The position numbers and the translations under genes were made by a program. Under the pieces are notes generated by a model. That model had not been told where the DNA came from, did not search any database, and was given only the letters and a program-made list of their open reading frames with translations. Source: Lactobacillaceae bacterium (GTDB lineage Bacteria; Bacillota; Bacilli; Lactobacillales; Lactobacillaceae). Taken from it: a DNA stretch of 64,000 bases. Shown piece after piece: positions 18,601 to 27,853 of this stretch (the first letter of the stretch is position 1; each line of letters begins with the position of its first letter). Where the stretch lies: NCBI GenBank assembly GCA_031289615.1, contig JAITPD010000007.1, positions 1 through 64,000 of the forward strand. Direction: 5' to 3'.

Positions 18601-18733
18601 CCTATCAAGAGTTCAGGGAGGGACTAGACCCGATGATCTGACGCCAGCGTACCCAATTTGGGCGATGTGGTAACTTCTAGCAGATAGGCGTAATGATCTC
18701 AGATGACATGCGCCCTATCGTATGTCATTTTTT
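18601..18733 (+). promoter_or_regulatory. SAM-I (S-box) riboswitch with terminator
   Basis: The leader of metK shows the S-box core: CCTATCAAGAG, GGGAGGGACTAGACCCGATGA, and GTGGTAACTTCTAGCAGATAGG. P1 forms from CCTATC (18601) and GATAGG (18683-18688). The alternative antiterminator pairs GATAGGCG with CGCCCTATC (18711-18719). The terminator is ATGACATGCG / CGTATGTCAT followed by T6. When SAM binds, P1 forms, frees the terminator and turns metK off. Confidence 0.88.
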
Positions 18734-18781
18734 GTTGAGAAAGTACATTACGAAAATTTTAATTTATAGGAGCAACATATC

Positions 18782-19975
18782 ATGGTAGAAAAACGTTTAT
18801 TTACTTCAGAATCAGTTTCAGAAGGGCACCCCGACAAGGTTTCTGACCAAATTTCAGATGCGATCTTGGATGCAATTTTAAAGCAGGATCCGCAAGCTCG
18901 GACAGCAATTGAAACGTCTGTCACAACTGGCTTCGTCAATATTTTCGGCGAAGTTTCAACCACTGCGTACGTTAACATGAACCAAATCGTGCGTAAGACC
19001 CTCAAGCGGATTGGGTATGCTGATCCTGACGCAGGTTTCTTGGCTGATGATATTCACGTTTCACTGACAATCGACGAACAATCTCCTGACATTGCTCAAG
19101 GTGTCGACCAAGCAATTGAGCAACGTGAAGACGGGGGTGTCGATCCACTCGACCAAATTGGTGCCGGTGATCAAGGCCTCATGTTTGGGTACGCAACGAA
19201 TGAGACTGACCAATATCTGCCACTCTCGGTCGTTCTCTCACATGCATTGGTTCGCAAGCAAGCTGCCGTTCGTCGTTCAGGTGAATTGCCTTACCTGTTG
19301 CCAGATGCGAAGGCGCAAGTCACAGTTGAGTTGGATCAAAATGGAAAAGCAGTTCGGATTGAAGCAGTCGTTTTGTCGACGCAACATCGCGACACCGTTG
19401 ACCTTGACCAGCTGCGCAAGGAAGTTCGCACGGCGATCATCGATCAAGTTCTGCCACAAGAATTGGTCGATGAAAAAACTCATTATTACATTAATCCAAC
19501 TGGACGCTTTGTGATCGGCGGACCAAAGGGTGATTCTGGAATGACTGGGCGCAAGATTATTGTTGATACGTATGGTGGTTACGCGCGTCATGGCGGCGGT
19601 GCATTCTCAGGAAAAGACGCGACCAAGGTTGACCGCTCAGCTGCGTATGCCACTCGTCATATAGCCAAAAACATTGTGGCTGCTGGTTTGGCTGATCGGA
19701 TCGAAATCCAAGTCGCTTATGCAATTGGGGTGGCCGCACCAGTTTCGATTGCCGTTGACACCTATGGAACTGGTAAGGTTGCCGATGCTGATTTAGTCAA
19801 GGCAATCCGCGATTTGTTTGAGTTGCGTCCGGCTGGAATTATCGCCGACCTTGATCTTCGCAAGCCACGCTATGAAGCCACGGCGGCGTATGGTCACTTC
19901 GGCCGTCCTGAGCTTGATTTGCCTTGGGAACGTTTGGATAAGGTTGAAGAGTTAAAGAAATATTTTAATCTATAA
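18782..19975 (+). CDS. metK: S-adenosylmethionine synthetase
   Basis: Makes SAM from methionine and ATP. 397 residues, with the hallmark N terminus ([21 protein letters not shown], residues 6-26), GAGDQG near 120, the GGAFSGKD loop near 275 and [15 protein letters not shown] lies eight bases before the ATG. The S-box leader immediately upstream matches its expected feedback control. It is monocistronic, followed by a repeat remnant and a terminator shared with convergent mprF. Confidence 0.97.
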   Translation: MVEKRLFTSESVSEGHPDKVSDQISDAILDAILKQDPQARTAIETSVTTGFVNIFGEVSTTAYVNMNQIVRKTLKRIGYADPDAGFLADDIHVSLTIDEQSPDIAQGVDQAIEQREDGGVDPLDQIGAGDQGLMFGYATNETDQYLPLSVVLSHALVRKQAAVRRSGELPYLLPDAKAQVTVELDQNGKAVRIEAVVLSTQHRDTVDLDQLRKEVRTAIIDQVLPQELVDEKTHYYINPTGRFVIGGPKGDSGMTGRKIIVDTYGGYARHGGGAFSGKDATKVDRSAAYATRHIAKNIVAAGLADRIEIQVAYAIGVAAPVSIAVDTYGTGKVADADLVKAIRDLFELRPAGIIADLDLRKPRYEATAAYGHFGRPELDLPWERLDKVEELKKYFNL

Positions 19976-20011
19976 CGTGTTGTTCTAGCTATGTAATATT
20001 GTCTTTTGTTT

Positions 20012-20135
20012 GATCAGCTTCGCTAAAGATTCTTTACATTCGGATGGCCCTGCACGAGTCACTTACTATTATTATTTAAAAGCCACCACGCAAGTGAAAA
20101 AATGGCCAAGGCGGTTCATAGCTAGAACTACACAC
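20012..20135 (+). repeat. R1-R2 fusion remnant, copy E
   Basis: The left half of R1 (GATCAGCTTCGCTAAAG to CTGCACGAGTC, 20012-20060) is joined directly to the right half of R2 (ACTTACTATT ... CCACCACGCAAGTG ... CCAAGGCGGTTCATAGCTA). This is consistent with a deletion between a tandem R1-R2 pair of the copy A type. Confidence 0.85.
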
Positions 20136-20153
20136 ATTAACTTATATAAAAAT

Positions 20154-20204
20154 AAAACAGACTTCGTACACGCTTTCATTTGCGTGGGGCTAGGTCTGTT
20201 TTTT
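20154..20204. terminator. Terminator between metK and mprF
   Basis: AAACAGAC ... CACGC pairs with GCGTG ... GTCTGTTT, flanked by A-rich and T7 sequence, so it can serve both convergent genes. Confidence 0.8.
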
Positions 20205-20255
20205 TGATTTATGAGGCTAAAAAAGGGTGGCATTATTTTGGAATCAAGCTTACAT

Positions 20256-22763
20256 TTATCTCTTCTCGTCAACGCCAGGATTATCAATCGCCAACAACGC
20301 TAGCATCACCATCACCAAATTCGATTTTGACGAATACGCAATATAATACGGATTCCAGCTAGATGCAAACTTGTTCTTATAATGATGCAATCCTTCAAAT
20401 GAATAAATTTTTGAGCCAAACTGATACACCAAATTAGCCATTCTTTCACGAACGAAACCTTGTGTGTTAATTCCCACATTTGCGAGCGGCGACATTCCCA
20501 GATTAAACGTATTAAAGCCAACTTCCTGAGCATATTCAAATGCCTTCACAAACAAAACATCCATCGTTCCATTTGGGGACTCCTTTGAAAAACGCATTAG
20601 GTCAACCGTCATCTGATTTTCCGTGTGTGAAGTGACTAACGTAGCAAAGGCGACAATTCGTCCATTTGTATGCTGCAAAATCCCAGTTTCATAACGTTGC
20701 AGATATTCTTCATCAAAATAACCCAGCGAAAAGCCTTTCTCATCGCGGCCATTTAACCATTCATCAGAAATCGCATGCAGCTCCTGCATTGTTTCTTGAG
20801 AATATGGTGGTTGCAAAATGCTAAAGGTAAAGCCTGCCGCCGTTGCTTGATTAATCTCGCTCCGAATGTTGGCAAACTTCTTCCCAGCGGTCTTAAAAGT
20901 CGTCGTATCAACCCACGCTTCCTCACCAAGCTTCAAGAAATTATACCCAAACTCGTGCGCCATCATCGCAATTGACTCTGAAACCTCATAGAATACTGGC
21001 TGGTAACCCAACCGATCCGCTTCAATAATAAATGCATCTAACGCCTGTTTGAAATCATCTTGCGCGCCAAATGGATCACTCATCATCACTGCTTTATTAT
21101 TCACAAGCCGGAACTGAATTGCCACACTATCTTCATAATAAAAGACGCGTTTGTCGCCCAGAAATACTAAATTTGAATAATGATTATCACCTAGCGCCAA
21201 AATATTTTGCACGCGTTCTTCATCAAAGCTTTCGCCCAACAACTGAGTCCGGCCAGCAAAATAACGAACCAATGCTAGTGCCGCCAAAACTACAATCAAA
21301 ATCGCAATGAGCCCCGTTATCCACCAATGCATCGATGGTAATAAGAACAAGATGTGATGCTCTCCTGGTTTAAAATGTGTCTTGAAAGTTGGCAGATTAG
21401 CAATTCCCAGCGCAATGTATGCAAAGAAAATCACACCATATATTAAGCCATCCACAATTTGTGATTCCCATGCGTAGATAAATTGATCGCGAGTCAAAGT
21501 CGGTTTGATGAAAATAGTCATCAACAGCAAGAAGACAAACAACAGCAGTGACTGCCAATGCTGATGGAAAAAGAAGACATATGCAATCCCAACAACTTGA
21601 ATGATCAAGGTTGGTACGAAAGCACGTTTAACCTTGTTCATGATTCCACGACCCGCCACCAGTAGCATAAAGCCGATGAAAATATTTGGCAATTGCAAAA
21701 TCAAATGGGATTCCCACGGCGTAAAGCGTTCAATTAAGTCAATTTTTTGTAGAGATCCTGGAAAAGTTCCGGTCAAAATCAGAGTGATTCCTTCAAAATA
21801 GAGCAAGAATGACACGATTTTATGCATGACACTCGTAGCCACTGACTTTGGCACGCCCCGAAAATCATTGTTAATATCGGTCAAGGCCCGCCAGATAAAG
21901 ATAAATAAACTAATTACAAATGGCGTCACGGTGTAGCTCAAGCGATAAATCAGAACCCACAAGAATGACGAACCAATGTCCATCCCCAGTGTTCGCAAAC
22001 CAAGAATCATCACCAAGTCAAAGCTGCCCCAAGCTCCCGGAATCAGTGTGACAACTCCGATGACTTGAGCCGCAATAAAGAGCGGATAAACATGCCAATA
22101 AGCGACAGGCATTCCAAATAGAAAGCCAATCAACAAGAATGCACCAACGTTTGCAAGCCATTCACCAAGCGACACAATCGTCAGACGAACACTGATCGCC
22201 CGTGGAAACAAATGTTCTAGGTGGTACCGTTTTTTTGTGACCAAAAGCCCGATAAATGGAAAGAAAATCCCGATTAACAGCCACAAGAAATGATGTTGAA
22301 TCTGGCTATCGCGTTTGAGTATCTCAAGGGCCAAAGAATGCAAACTTAAAATAGAAAGGCCCGTCATTGACCACCAGTAAAATTGACGTAAATTAGCTTG
22401 ACTGACACTATTTTTTCCAAAGGCGACCTGATGCAATTTGGTACTTACAAATCCACCTGTATCAACCATTCTACGCACTGCATTCGCCGCCCAAATTGTT
22501 AACCACTCACGCCAATGCAGTTTCTTCTCTGGAGCTAATGCACGCTGCAAGAAGTAGTCATAGCCTAACGCGACGCTCCCAAGCAAAATTCCGGTGATGA
22601 AAAAAATAATAAACAGGCTCGTTGGAATTTCTTTAAAAATTTGCAAAAGTGGTTTAAAGTTCAAGCGTTTAATTAAGACACCCAGCTCAAAAAACACCGC
22701 AAATGCCGTTGCGATTCCGACAATTTTACGAACTAATGCTCCTCGCGACTTAACTGGTTTCAT
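20256..22763 (-). CDS. mprF: Phosphatidylglycerol lysyltransferase/flippase
   Basis: Adds lysine from Lys-tRNA to phosphatidylglycerol and flips the product outward, lowering the negative surface charge and resisting cationic peptides. 835 residues: a multi-spanning N-terminal flippase domain (about residues 10-500) and a C-terminal cytoplasmic GNAT-like DUF2156 synthase domain (NILALGDNHYSNLVFLGDKR near 525 onward, FNLGMSPLANVG near 755). Its ATG overlaps the stop of the upstream hydrolase gene by 4 nt, with GGAG in front, so translation is coupled. Which amino acid is transferred is not proven by sequence. Confidence 0.92.
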   Translation of the reverse strand: MKPVKSRGALVRKIVGIATAFAVFFELGVLIKRLNFKPLLQIFKEIPTSLFIIFFITGILLGSVALGYDYFLQRALAPEKKLHWREWLTIWAANAVRRMVDTGGFVSTKLHQVAFGKNSVSQANLRQFYWWSMTGLSILSLHSLALEILKRDSQIQHHFLWLLIGIFFPFIGLLVTKKRYHLEHLFPRAISVRLTIVSLGEWLANVGAFLLIGFLFGMPVAYWHVYPLFIAAQVIGVVTLIPGAWGSFDLVMILGLRTLGMDIGSSFLWVLIYRLSYTVTPFVISLFIFIWRALTDINNDFRGVPKSVATSVMHKIVSFLLYFEGITLILTGTFPGSLQKIDLIERFTPWESHLILQLPNIFIGFMLLVAGRGIMNKVKRAFVPTLIIQVVGIAYVFFFHQHWQSLLLFVFLLLMTIFIKPTLTRDQFIYAWESQIVDGLIYGVIFFAYIALGIANLPTFKTHFKPGEHHILFLLPSMHWWITGLIAILIVVLAALALVRYFAGRTQLLGESFDEERVQNILALGDNHYSNLVFLGDKRVFYYEDSVAIQFRLVNNKAVMMSDPFGAQDDFKQALDAFIIEADRLGYQPVFYEVSESIAMMAHEFGYNFLKLGEEAWVDTTTFKTAGKKFANIRSEINQATAAGFTFSILQPPYSQETMQELHAISDEWLNGRDEKGFSLGYFDEEYLQRYETGILQHTNGRIVAFATLVTSHTENQMTVDLMRFSKESPNGTMDVLFVKAFEYAQEVGFNTFNLGMSPLANVGINTQGFVRERMANLVYQFGSKIYSFEGLHHYKNKFASSWNPYYIAYSSKSNLVMVMLALLAIDNPGVDEKR

Positions 22764-23476
22764 AATTGGTGCTCCTGTAAAAATCCTACTGTGATCTTAG
22801 CAAATAATTTTGGTTCTGTTTGCATAATTAAATGCGTCCGCCATTTGACTATTTTTAAATACCCATTTGCCAGATTATCAACAATTTTTTGCGTCTGCGA
22901 ACGGCGAATAAAATCAAACTGGCCCACAAACACTAAAGTTGGCGGTGTGTCTCGCGCTAAGTCAGTAAAACAAACTCCGGGTTCTTCAAACATGAGCTGA
23001 GTTTGCAAATATTTCCGATGAAAAAATGGATGCCAGGTACGGGTCAACTTCAATAGCCGTACCAACACACATGCCACCCAAACAATTGGCGCATACAATC
23101 CATCCAAAGTCAGATTCGGCGCATTCAACACCATCGCTTTGACATAGTTCGGATGGTCATACGTATACCGCAACGCCAGATTTGCCCCATCACTGTACCC
23201 TACCAAAATCATTTGCTCGACATTCAAAACTTGACGCAGTTCCTCAAGATCACTCGCCAATTCAGCATAAGTTAAATCAGCTGCTGCATTTGTAGACCTA
23301 CCATGCCCACGCGAATCAACCGCAATCACTCGATATTTGCTGGCATAAGTTGCAATTTGATGCTTGAAATCAGCGGAACTTCCATTGTTTCCATGCAGTA
23401 AAACCAGCACCTGCTTGGTAGCATCGCCATATTGAGTGTATGCAATGCTACTTCCATCTTTAGTTGTAAATTGCAT
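22760..23476 (-). CDS. Alpha/beta-hydrolase fold protein
   Basis: 238 residues. It has an oxyanion loop HGNNGSS near residue 29, DSRGHGRS near 54, the nucleophile elbow GYSDGAN near 93, an acidic residue in GQFDF near 185 and a candidate catalytic His in WRTHL near 213. These support a working serine hydrolase; the substrate is unknown. GAGGAG precedes the start. It is translationally coupled to mprF, which suggests a role in lipid or envelope metabolism, but that is inference. Confidence 0.85.
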   Translation of the reverse strand: MQFTTKDGSSIAYTQYGDATKQVLVLLHGNNGSSADFKHQIATYASKYRVIAVDSRGHGRSTNAAADLTYAELASDLEELRQVLNVEQMILVGYSDGANLALRYTYDHPNYVKAMVLNAPNLTLDGLYAPIVWVACVLVRLLKLTRTWHPFFHRKYLQTQLMFEEPGVCFTDLARDTPPTLVFVGQFDFIRRSQTQKIVDNLANGYLKIVKWRTHLIMQTEPKLFAKITVGFLQEHQL

Positions 23477-23495
23477 TGTATCACTCCTCGTTTCA

Positions 23496-25095
23496 TCAAT
23501 TATTTTCTAGCGTTTGTTGAAATTTTTCATAATATTCATGCAGACACGCCAGAATTTGCTGTCCAATCAAAGCATAATCATCTGTTGGCAAATTCGCCTG
23601 AGAAATTCTAATATAACCCGGTTGTGAACCAAATCCCAAACCATCCATCAAAACTACGCCATTCTTCTTAGCGAGGTTCAAAAGAAAATCAATTTCTTGA
23701 AAATCGTTTGTTAAATACTTCCGGAAAGCTGCGCCATAATTCTTTTCTGCTAATTCGTAAATGTTGATCATCACATAATATTTATGTGTTATCTGGCTGG
23801 TCGTCAAGTGGCAACCCCAAAGCATTCATCAGCTTCGCATATCGCTTGGCAACCAAAAACTTTGCTTGATTAGTATAGTCGTCTGCCTTTAAGTTCACAA
23901 GATGATCCAGTGCAAATAGCATCATCTGAATTTGTTGTGGAGTCGACAAACCACCTGTATGTGAAAGACCGATCGAACGGCTATCAGCTACAATTCGGTC
24001 AATAAAATGCATATGTTTAACATCAAGCGAAATCTTAGCCAGCCGCTTTTCTAACTCATGCTGGGCAGATGCTGGTAATTTCTCAATTAGATGATTAAAA
24101 ACATTTTCTTCGTTCAGCGCAATCAGCCCTAGCCGCCAACCTGTGGCTCCATACAATTTTGAAAATGAATAGACTAGCAACGTATTGTAAGGTACCACCG
24201 CATAAATTGATTTGAAATTTTGAATAAATGGTCCATAGACATCATCCGTAATAATCATTAGCTCTGGATTCAGCGCCACCATCTTTTTAATTTCATCTAG
24301 AACGCTTGCACTAAATGCGTGTGCTCCTGGATTTGAAGGATTCACTACAAAGAGTGCCTTAATCGCAGAATCACGCAACTTTTCAATTTCGTCGGCCGGA
24401 ATCTGCCAGTTATTTTCTTCTTTAGAACTCAAATCAACTTCCACTAACTCATAGTCGTTTAGCTCTGGGATTTGTAAATACGGAGTGAAGATCGGCGTGT
24501 TCATTGCAATCTTGTCGCCCGGCTGAATCAATTTATTTTCCTTGAGCGAATTAAAAATATAGACAATTGCCGCCGTTCCGCCTTCAGTTGGAAAGAGGCG
24601 CGTTTGATCAGCCAGCGGAATTCCATTATACAAAGTCGCCTGCAGATAATGATTTAAAATCACCTCTGTGTGTTGAAGCACCCGACTTGGCACCGGATAA
24701 TTGTTGCCAATCGCACCATTCGTCCACTCAGCAATGACGGATTGGCGGTCTTGTTTCAACGTCTCTGTGACATAATTCAGAGCCCGTTGCAAAAATTTAG
24801 CTACTTCATCATCCTTTTTTTCATCTAAAAAAAGGGCGAAACGCTCAACAATTCCTTTTTCGTCTGTGTAGCCAGCCAAATCGCCAGTATTAAAAGTTCG
24901 TTGCGCTTCTTGCACGCCAAACTCTACCAACAGATTATTGGCAAGTCGCGCATTCGTGTTGATCCAATTTGGATTCCCACGACCGGCATTCAAAAATACG
25001 CCACCTTTAGCGTTTTCCTCTGCCATCCCCAACATCCTGGCACTAATCTCAAAAGCGTTTAACCGTGCCAACTTTTTTTCGTCTAAATCTGGCAT
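23496..25095 (-). pseudogene. aspD: Aspartate 4-decarboxylase/aminotransferase gene broken by one extra base
   Basis: A fold-type I PLP enzyme that makes alanine and CO2 from aspartate. The first frame (25095-23782) contains nearly all of it, including the PLP-lysine segment YSFSKLYGATGWRLG, and stops after LPLDDQPDNT. The expected continuation KYYVMINIYELAEKNYG and the last ~90 residues are present in the next frame down to 23496. Removing one T on the minus strand near 23784 restores a single ORF of about 530 residues. No slippery motif is visible. No antiporter aspT is adjacent. A sequencing error remains possible. Confidence 0.85.
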
Positions 25096-25127
25096 TTTCA
25101 GTGATCCTTTCATGCATGTTTTTAAAA

Positions 25128-26363
25128 TTATTTAATTTCAAATTCAACAAGATAGCGTAATTTCACTTGATCATTGTGATAAACAACGTGTTCATTATAC
25201 CGCAACCAGTAGCCCGGCACACCTTGCACTGAATCATAGCCATTCGGTGCATCATATAGATCAGGTCTTGGCATCTCGGTCTCATAAATCTTGCCAACTG
25301 CGACTTCGGCCAAAAATAAATAATATTTGTTAGAATAAGCCAGCGCAAACCCGTTTGAATAATTCATTGATTTCGAACTTTCACTCTCTTTGGCAAAATA
25401 TAATCCGGCACCGAACATTCTCCCTGTTAGAAACGTTCCTGTTGGTGGACGAAGCTTTAACCCCGTTTCTAAAATACTTAAAATATTTTCAGTCCGGGTT
25501 CCGTGGACGAGATCAAGCGTTGATAGATTTTGTGGATTATAGCGAACAAAATTGTCCATGTTATTAATGCGAAAAATATTTGTGACAGTAAACTGCATAT
25601 GGTGATGATTTCCATCTCTAAGCATTTGTTGAATCTGCTGAAACTCTGCTTCATGATTGCCACAAGTCACCATTTCAATACCCAGCTGATGATATTTTGC
25701 TTCTAAGTTTTTAATGTGTTGAATCTGTGGTGAACCCACAATTGTACTGGTCGTATCAAGTAACTCGCGCATCGCATCGATTTTGTCCGATGAATCTAAA
25801 ATATAATGTTCAATCGGAAGGTTACGATCAAACTTAACAGGCATCGTTAAATAAAATTGATTGCTGAGTTGTACCATGCTTTCCTTGCTCTCATGATGCG
25901 CAATTAACAATTCCGCTAAATCCAATTGTTTAGTCGCCAACGTAATTTGATGTTGCGTAACCTTTCCAAGTGGTGTGTGAATTGACTTTTCTACAAATAC
26001 CATATTGTCGACAAATAATTGATGAATTAAACGTAGCACACCAGTATCAACTTGACTTTCCTCTGCTCGTTTAGTATTAAATTCTAATTGATATGGTTTA
26101 CTCTCTGTTTTATCCCCATCAGTTTTGATTGAAATTTCAACTTCATTATACCCTTCCTGCAGATAATGTTTCCGCCTTTTTTCCAAATCAACCCGCGCCT
26201 TGAGCAAGTCATCAAACACAAGATCATGCATTAAATCATCATTCTTCAAAATTTTTATTCTATAACCCCTTGATAAATTTCGCTCAAGAGTCAATTCAAC
26301 AAAATTATTAATGGCCTCATTCAGGTCAACTTGTGAAAGGGCAATTCGTTTAATCAATGTCAT
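25128..26363 (-). CDS. PARP-family ADP-ribosyltransferase with a PARP regulatory domain
   Basis: Predicted NAD-dependent ADP-ribosyltransferase. From the ATG at 26363 it has 411 residues. Residues about 105-205 match the helical PARP regulatory domain (PLGKVTQHQI, LSNQFYLTMP). The rest is a PARP catalytic domain with the H-Y-E triad visible: H287 in VHGTRT, Y322 in FGAGLYFAK and E391 in NEHVVYHNDQVKLRYLVEF. The first ~100 residues are unassigned, and no zinc finger or recognisable WGR domain is seen. The start overlaps the upstream WYL_2-like gene by 14 nt, implying a pair. aspD follows 32 nt later. Bacterial PARPs are rare and scattered. Confidence 0.85.
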   Translation of the reverse strand: MTLIKRIALSQVDLNEAINNFVELTLERNLSRGYRIKILKNDDLMHDLVFDDLLKARVDLEKRRKHYLQEGYNEVEISIKTDGDKTESKPYQLEFNTKRAEESQVDTGVLRLIHQLFVDNMVFVEKSIHTPLGKVTQHQITLATKQLDLAELLIAHHESKESMVQLSNQFYLTMPVKFDRNLPIEHYILDSSDKIDAMRELLDTTSTIVGSPQIQHIKNLEAKYHQLGIEMVTCGNHEAEFQQIQQMLRDGNHHHMQFTVTNIFRINNMDNFVRYNPQNLSTLDLVHGTRTENILSILETGLKLRPPTGTFLTGRMFGAGLYFAKESESSKSMNYSNGFALAYSNKYYLFLAEVAVGKIYETEMPRPDLYDAPNGYDSVQGVPGYWLRYNEHVVYHNDQVKLRYLVEFEIK

Positions 26364-26811
26364 CTGTAACACCAAACAAGGCATTCTCAATGTCAGTTGC
26401 TAAATCAAGAACATCACCCGGATACTTTGCTTTAATCAAAATCTCTACAACTTTTGTGACTCGCTCTATTTGAGTCAGCTCATCCGGTTGTGCTTTCGCT
26501 GATGGCTCTGCTGTTTTCTTGGTAATCGGTTGAACGTTAGAATAGATTTGCCAAAACGTGACTTGGCTGGGTTTAAAACTACGCCATGCTTCTCGCTCAA
26601 TATCATAAACTTTGATGAAATCTTGCACGAAAGCCGTTGAATGCGGGTCATCATTTGTTTTTCCTTGTGGAGTAGCCTTCCGTTGATTAATAATCTGATA
26701 ATTACGAGTGAATTTACGCTCAGTCAGCGTTCCATCTTGCTTAACCCACTGAACTTCAACAATTCCCGCGCCAAGTGCAGCAATAATATCATTAATCTCG
26801 TTTGCCTTCAA
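26350..26811 (-). CDS. WYL_2/Sm-like small protein paired with PARP
   Basis: 153 residues from a TTG start with AAAGGAG seven bases upstream. The N-terminal half has the pattern VEVQWVKQDGTLTERKF ... IKVYDIEREAWRSFKPSQVTFW, matching the WYL_2 (formerly DUF2693) Sm-like SH3-barrel family often found in phages. A Pro/Lys/Ala linker and a helical tail follow. A TATAAT -10 lies about 45 nt upstream. The function is unknown; the 14-nt overlap with the PARP gene suggests it works with or regulates that enzyme, perhaps by binding nucleic acid. The domain call comes from pattern recognition only. Confidence 0.6.
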   Translation of the reverse strand: MKANEINDIIAALGAGIVEVQWVKQDGTLTERKFTRNYQIINQRKATPQGKTNDDPHSTAFVQDFIKVYDIEREAWRSFKPSQVTFWQIYSNVQPITKKTAEPSAKAQPDELTQIERVTKVVEILIKAKYPGDVLDLATDIENALFGVTDDID

Positions 26812-27043
26812 AACCTTGCTCCTTTCGTTATTGAGTTTTCTTAATTATAGCAAATTCGAGCTAACAATTGCCTTGAATTCCTTCGCTAACCCGTAAAATT
26901 TCTGCTTCGAAATAAAAGTTAGTTGTTTTGTTGAAGTTCGCCTAAAAATTTTCTAAATCAAGAGATGAACTCCGAAAACATTGAGATAATTTGTTATACT
27001 ATAGTTGTTGAAATGTCTCTCAAACAAGAAAGCGAGCACCAAC

Positions 27044-27700
27044 ATGCCATATAAAAATATTGTTTTTGACTACGACGGAACTTTAGCTGATTCAACGAAC
27101 CTAATCGTTAATAGTGTCCAGGCCACGTTTGAAGCTCAAAATTTTGATGCGCCTACTCCGGCCGATATTATCCAATACATTGGCACTCCTCTCACAAATT
27201 TCTTGCCAAAATTAGCTCCGCGCGAACTTTCTGAGCTTGAACTTACGACGATGGTTAATAATTATCGAAAGACTTCTAAAAGTTCAGAAAATTCTGAAAG
27301 CATCAAATTGTTCTCTGGCATTGCAGATTTACTGACAGATTTAACCAACCAAGATATTAATTTATTTATCTTAACGTCAAAAAATACTGAAATTGCCCGC
27401 CGTAATACCGCTGTTTTGGATATTACTGATAAATTCAAGGCAATTATTGGTGCTGATATGGTTGCAAAGCCTAAGCCAAATCCAGCTGGTCTATTAAAAT
27501 TAGTCAATGATTATAATTTGGTCCCCACTGAGACGCTGATGGTTGGTGACACGACCTTTGATATTCAAATGGCCAATGCGGCAAACATTGATAACGTCGC
27601 TGTGACCTGGGGCGCGCATGACCTTCCGACACTTGAAAGGGCCAACCCAACTTACATTGCTAGCGATGTTTCACAATTGGCTGATAACATTCTTTCTTAA
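27044..27700 (+). CDS. HAD-superfamily phosphatase (phosphoglycolate phosphatase-like)
   Basis: 218 residues. Motif I DYDGTLADS (near residue 9) supplies the nucleophilic Asp; motif II is ILTSKN, motif III Lys is in AKPKPNP and motif IV is VGDTTFDIQMA near residue 165, so the catalytic set is complete. The helical cap lies between motifs I and II, as in PGP/PpaX-type enzymes. The frame is open further upstream, but the ATG at 27044 fits the family start and has a GAG eight bases before it. The substrate cannot be assigned. Confidence 0.85.
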   Translation: MPYKNIVFDYDGTLADSTNLIVNSVQATFEAQNFDAPTPADIIQYIGTPLTNFLPKLAPRELSELELTTMVNNYRKTSKSSENSESIKLFSGIADLLTDLTNQDINLFILTSKNTEIARRNTAVLDITDKFKAIIGADMVAKPKPNPAGLLKLVNDYNLVPTETLMVGDTTFDIQMANAANIDNVAVTWGAHDLPTLERANPTYIASDVSQLADNILS

Positions 27701-27853
27701 ACATTTGTAGAGACCGATTTATTTCAGCCTCTTTTTTACTCTTCATAATTTTGAATGTATGAAAAAAAGCATCACTCTTGCAGAAATCCCGGTAACTTTC
27801 TGGACCTATCTTGGCCAAAATATCAGGTCCACTTTAAAGATGGTGCTTTTCGT

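Noticed and set aside
23776..23800. Programmed frameshift in aspD
   Set aside because: There is no slippery heptamer or downstream pseudoknot, and the family is not known to use recoding. A simple one-base insertion explains the break.
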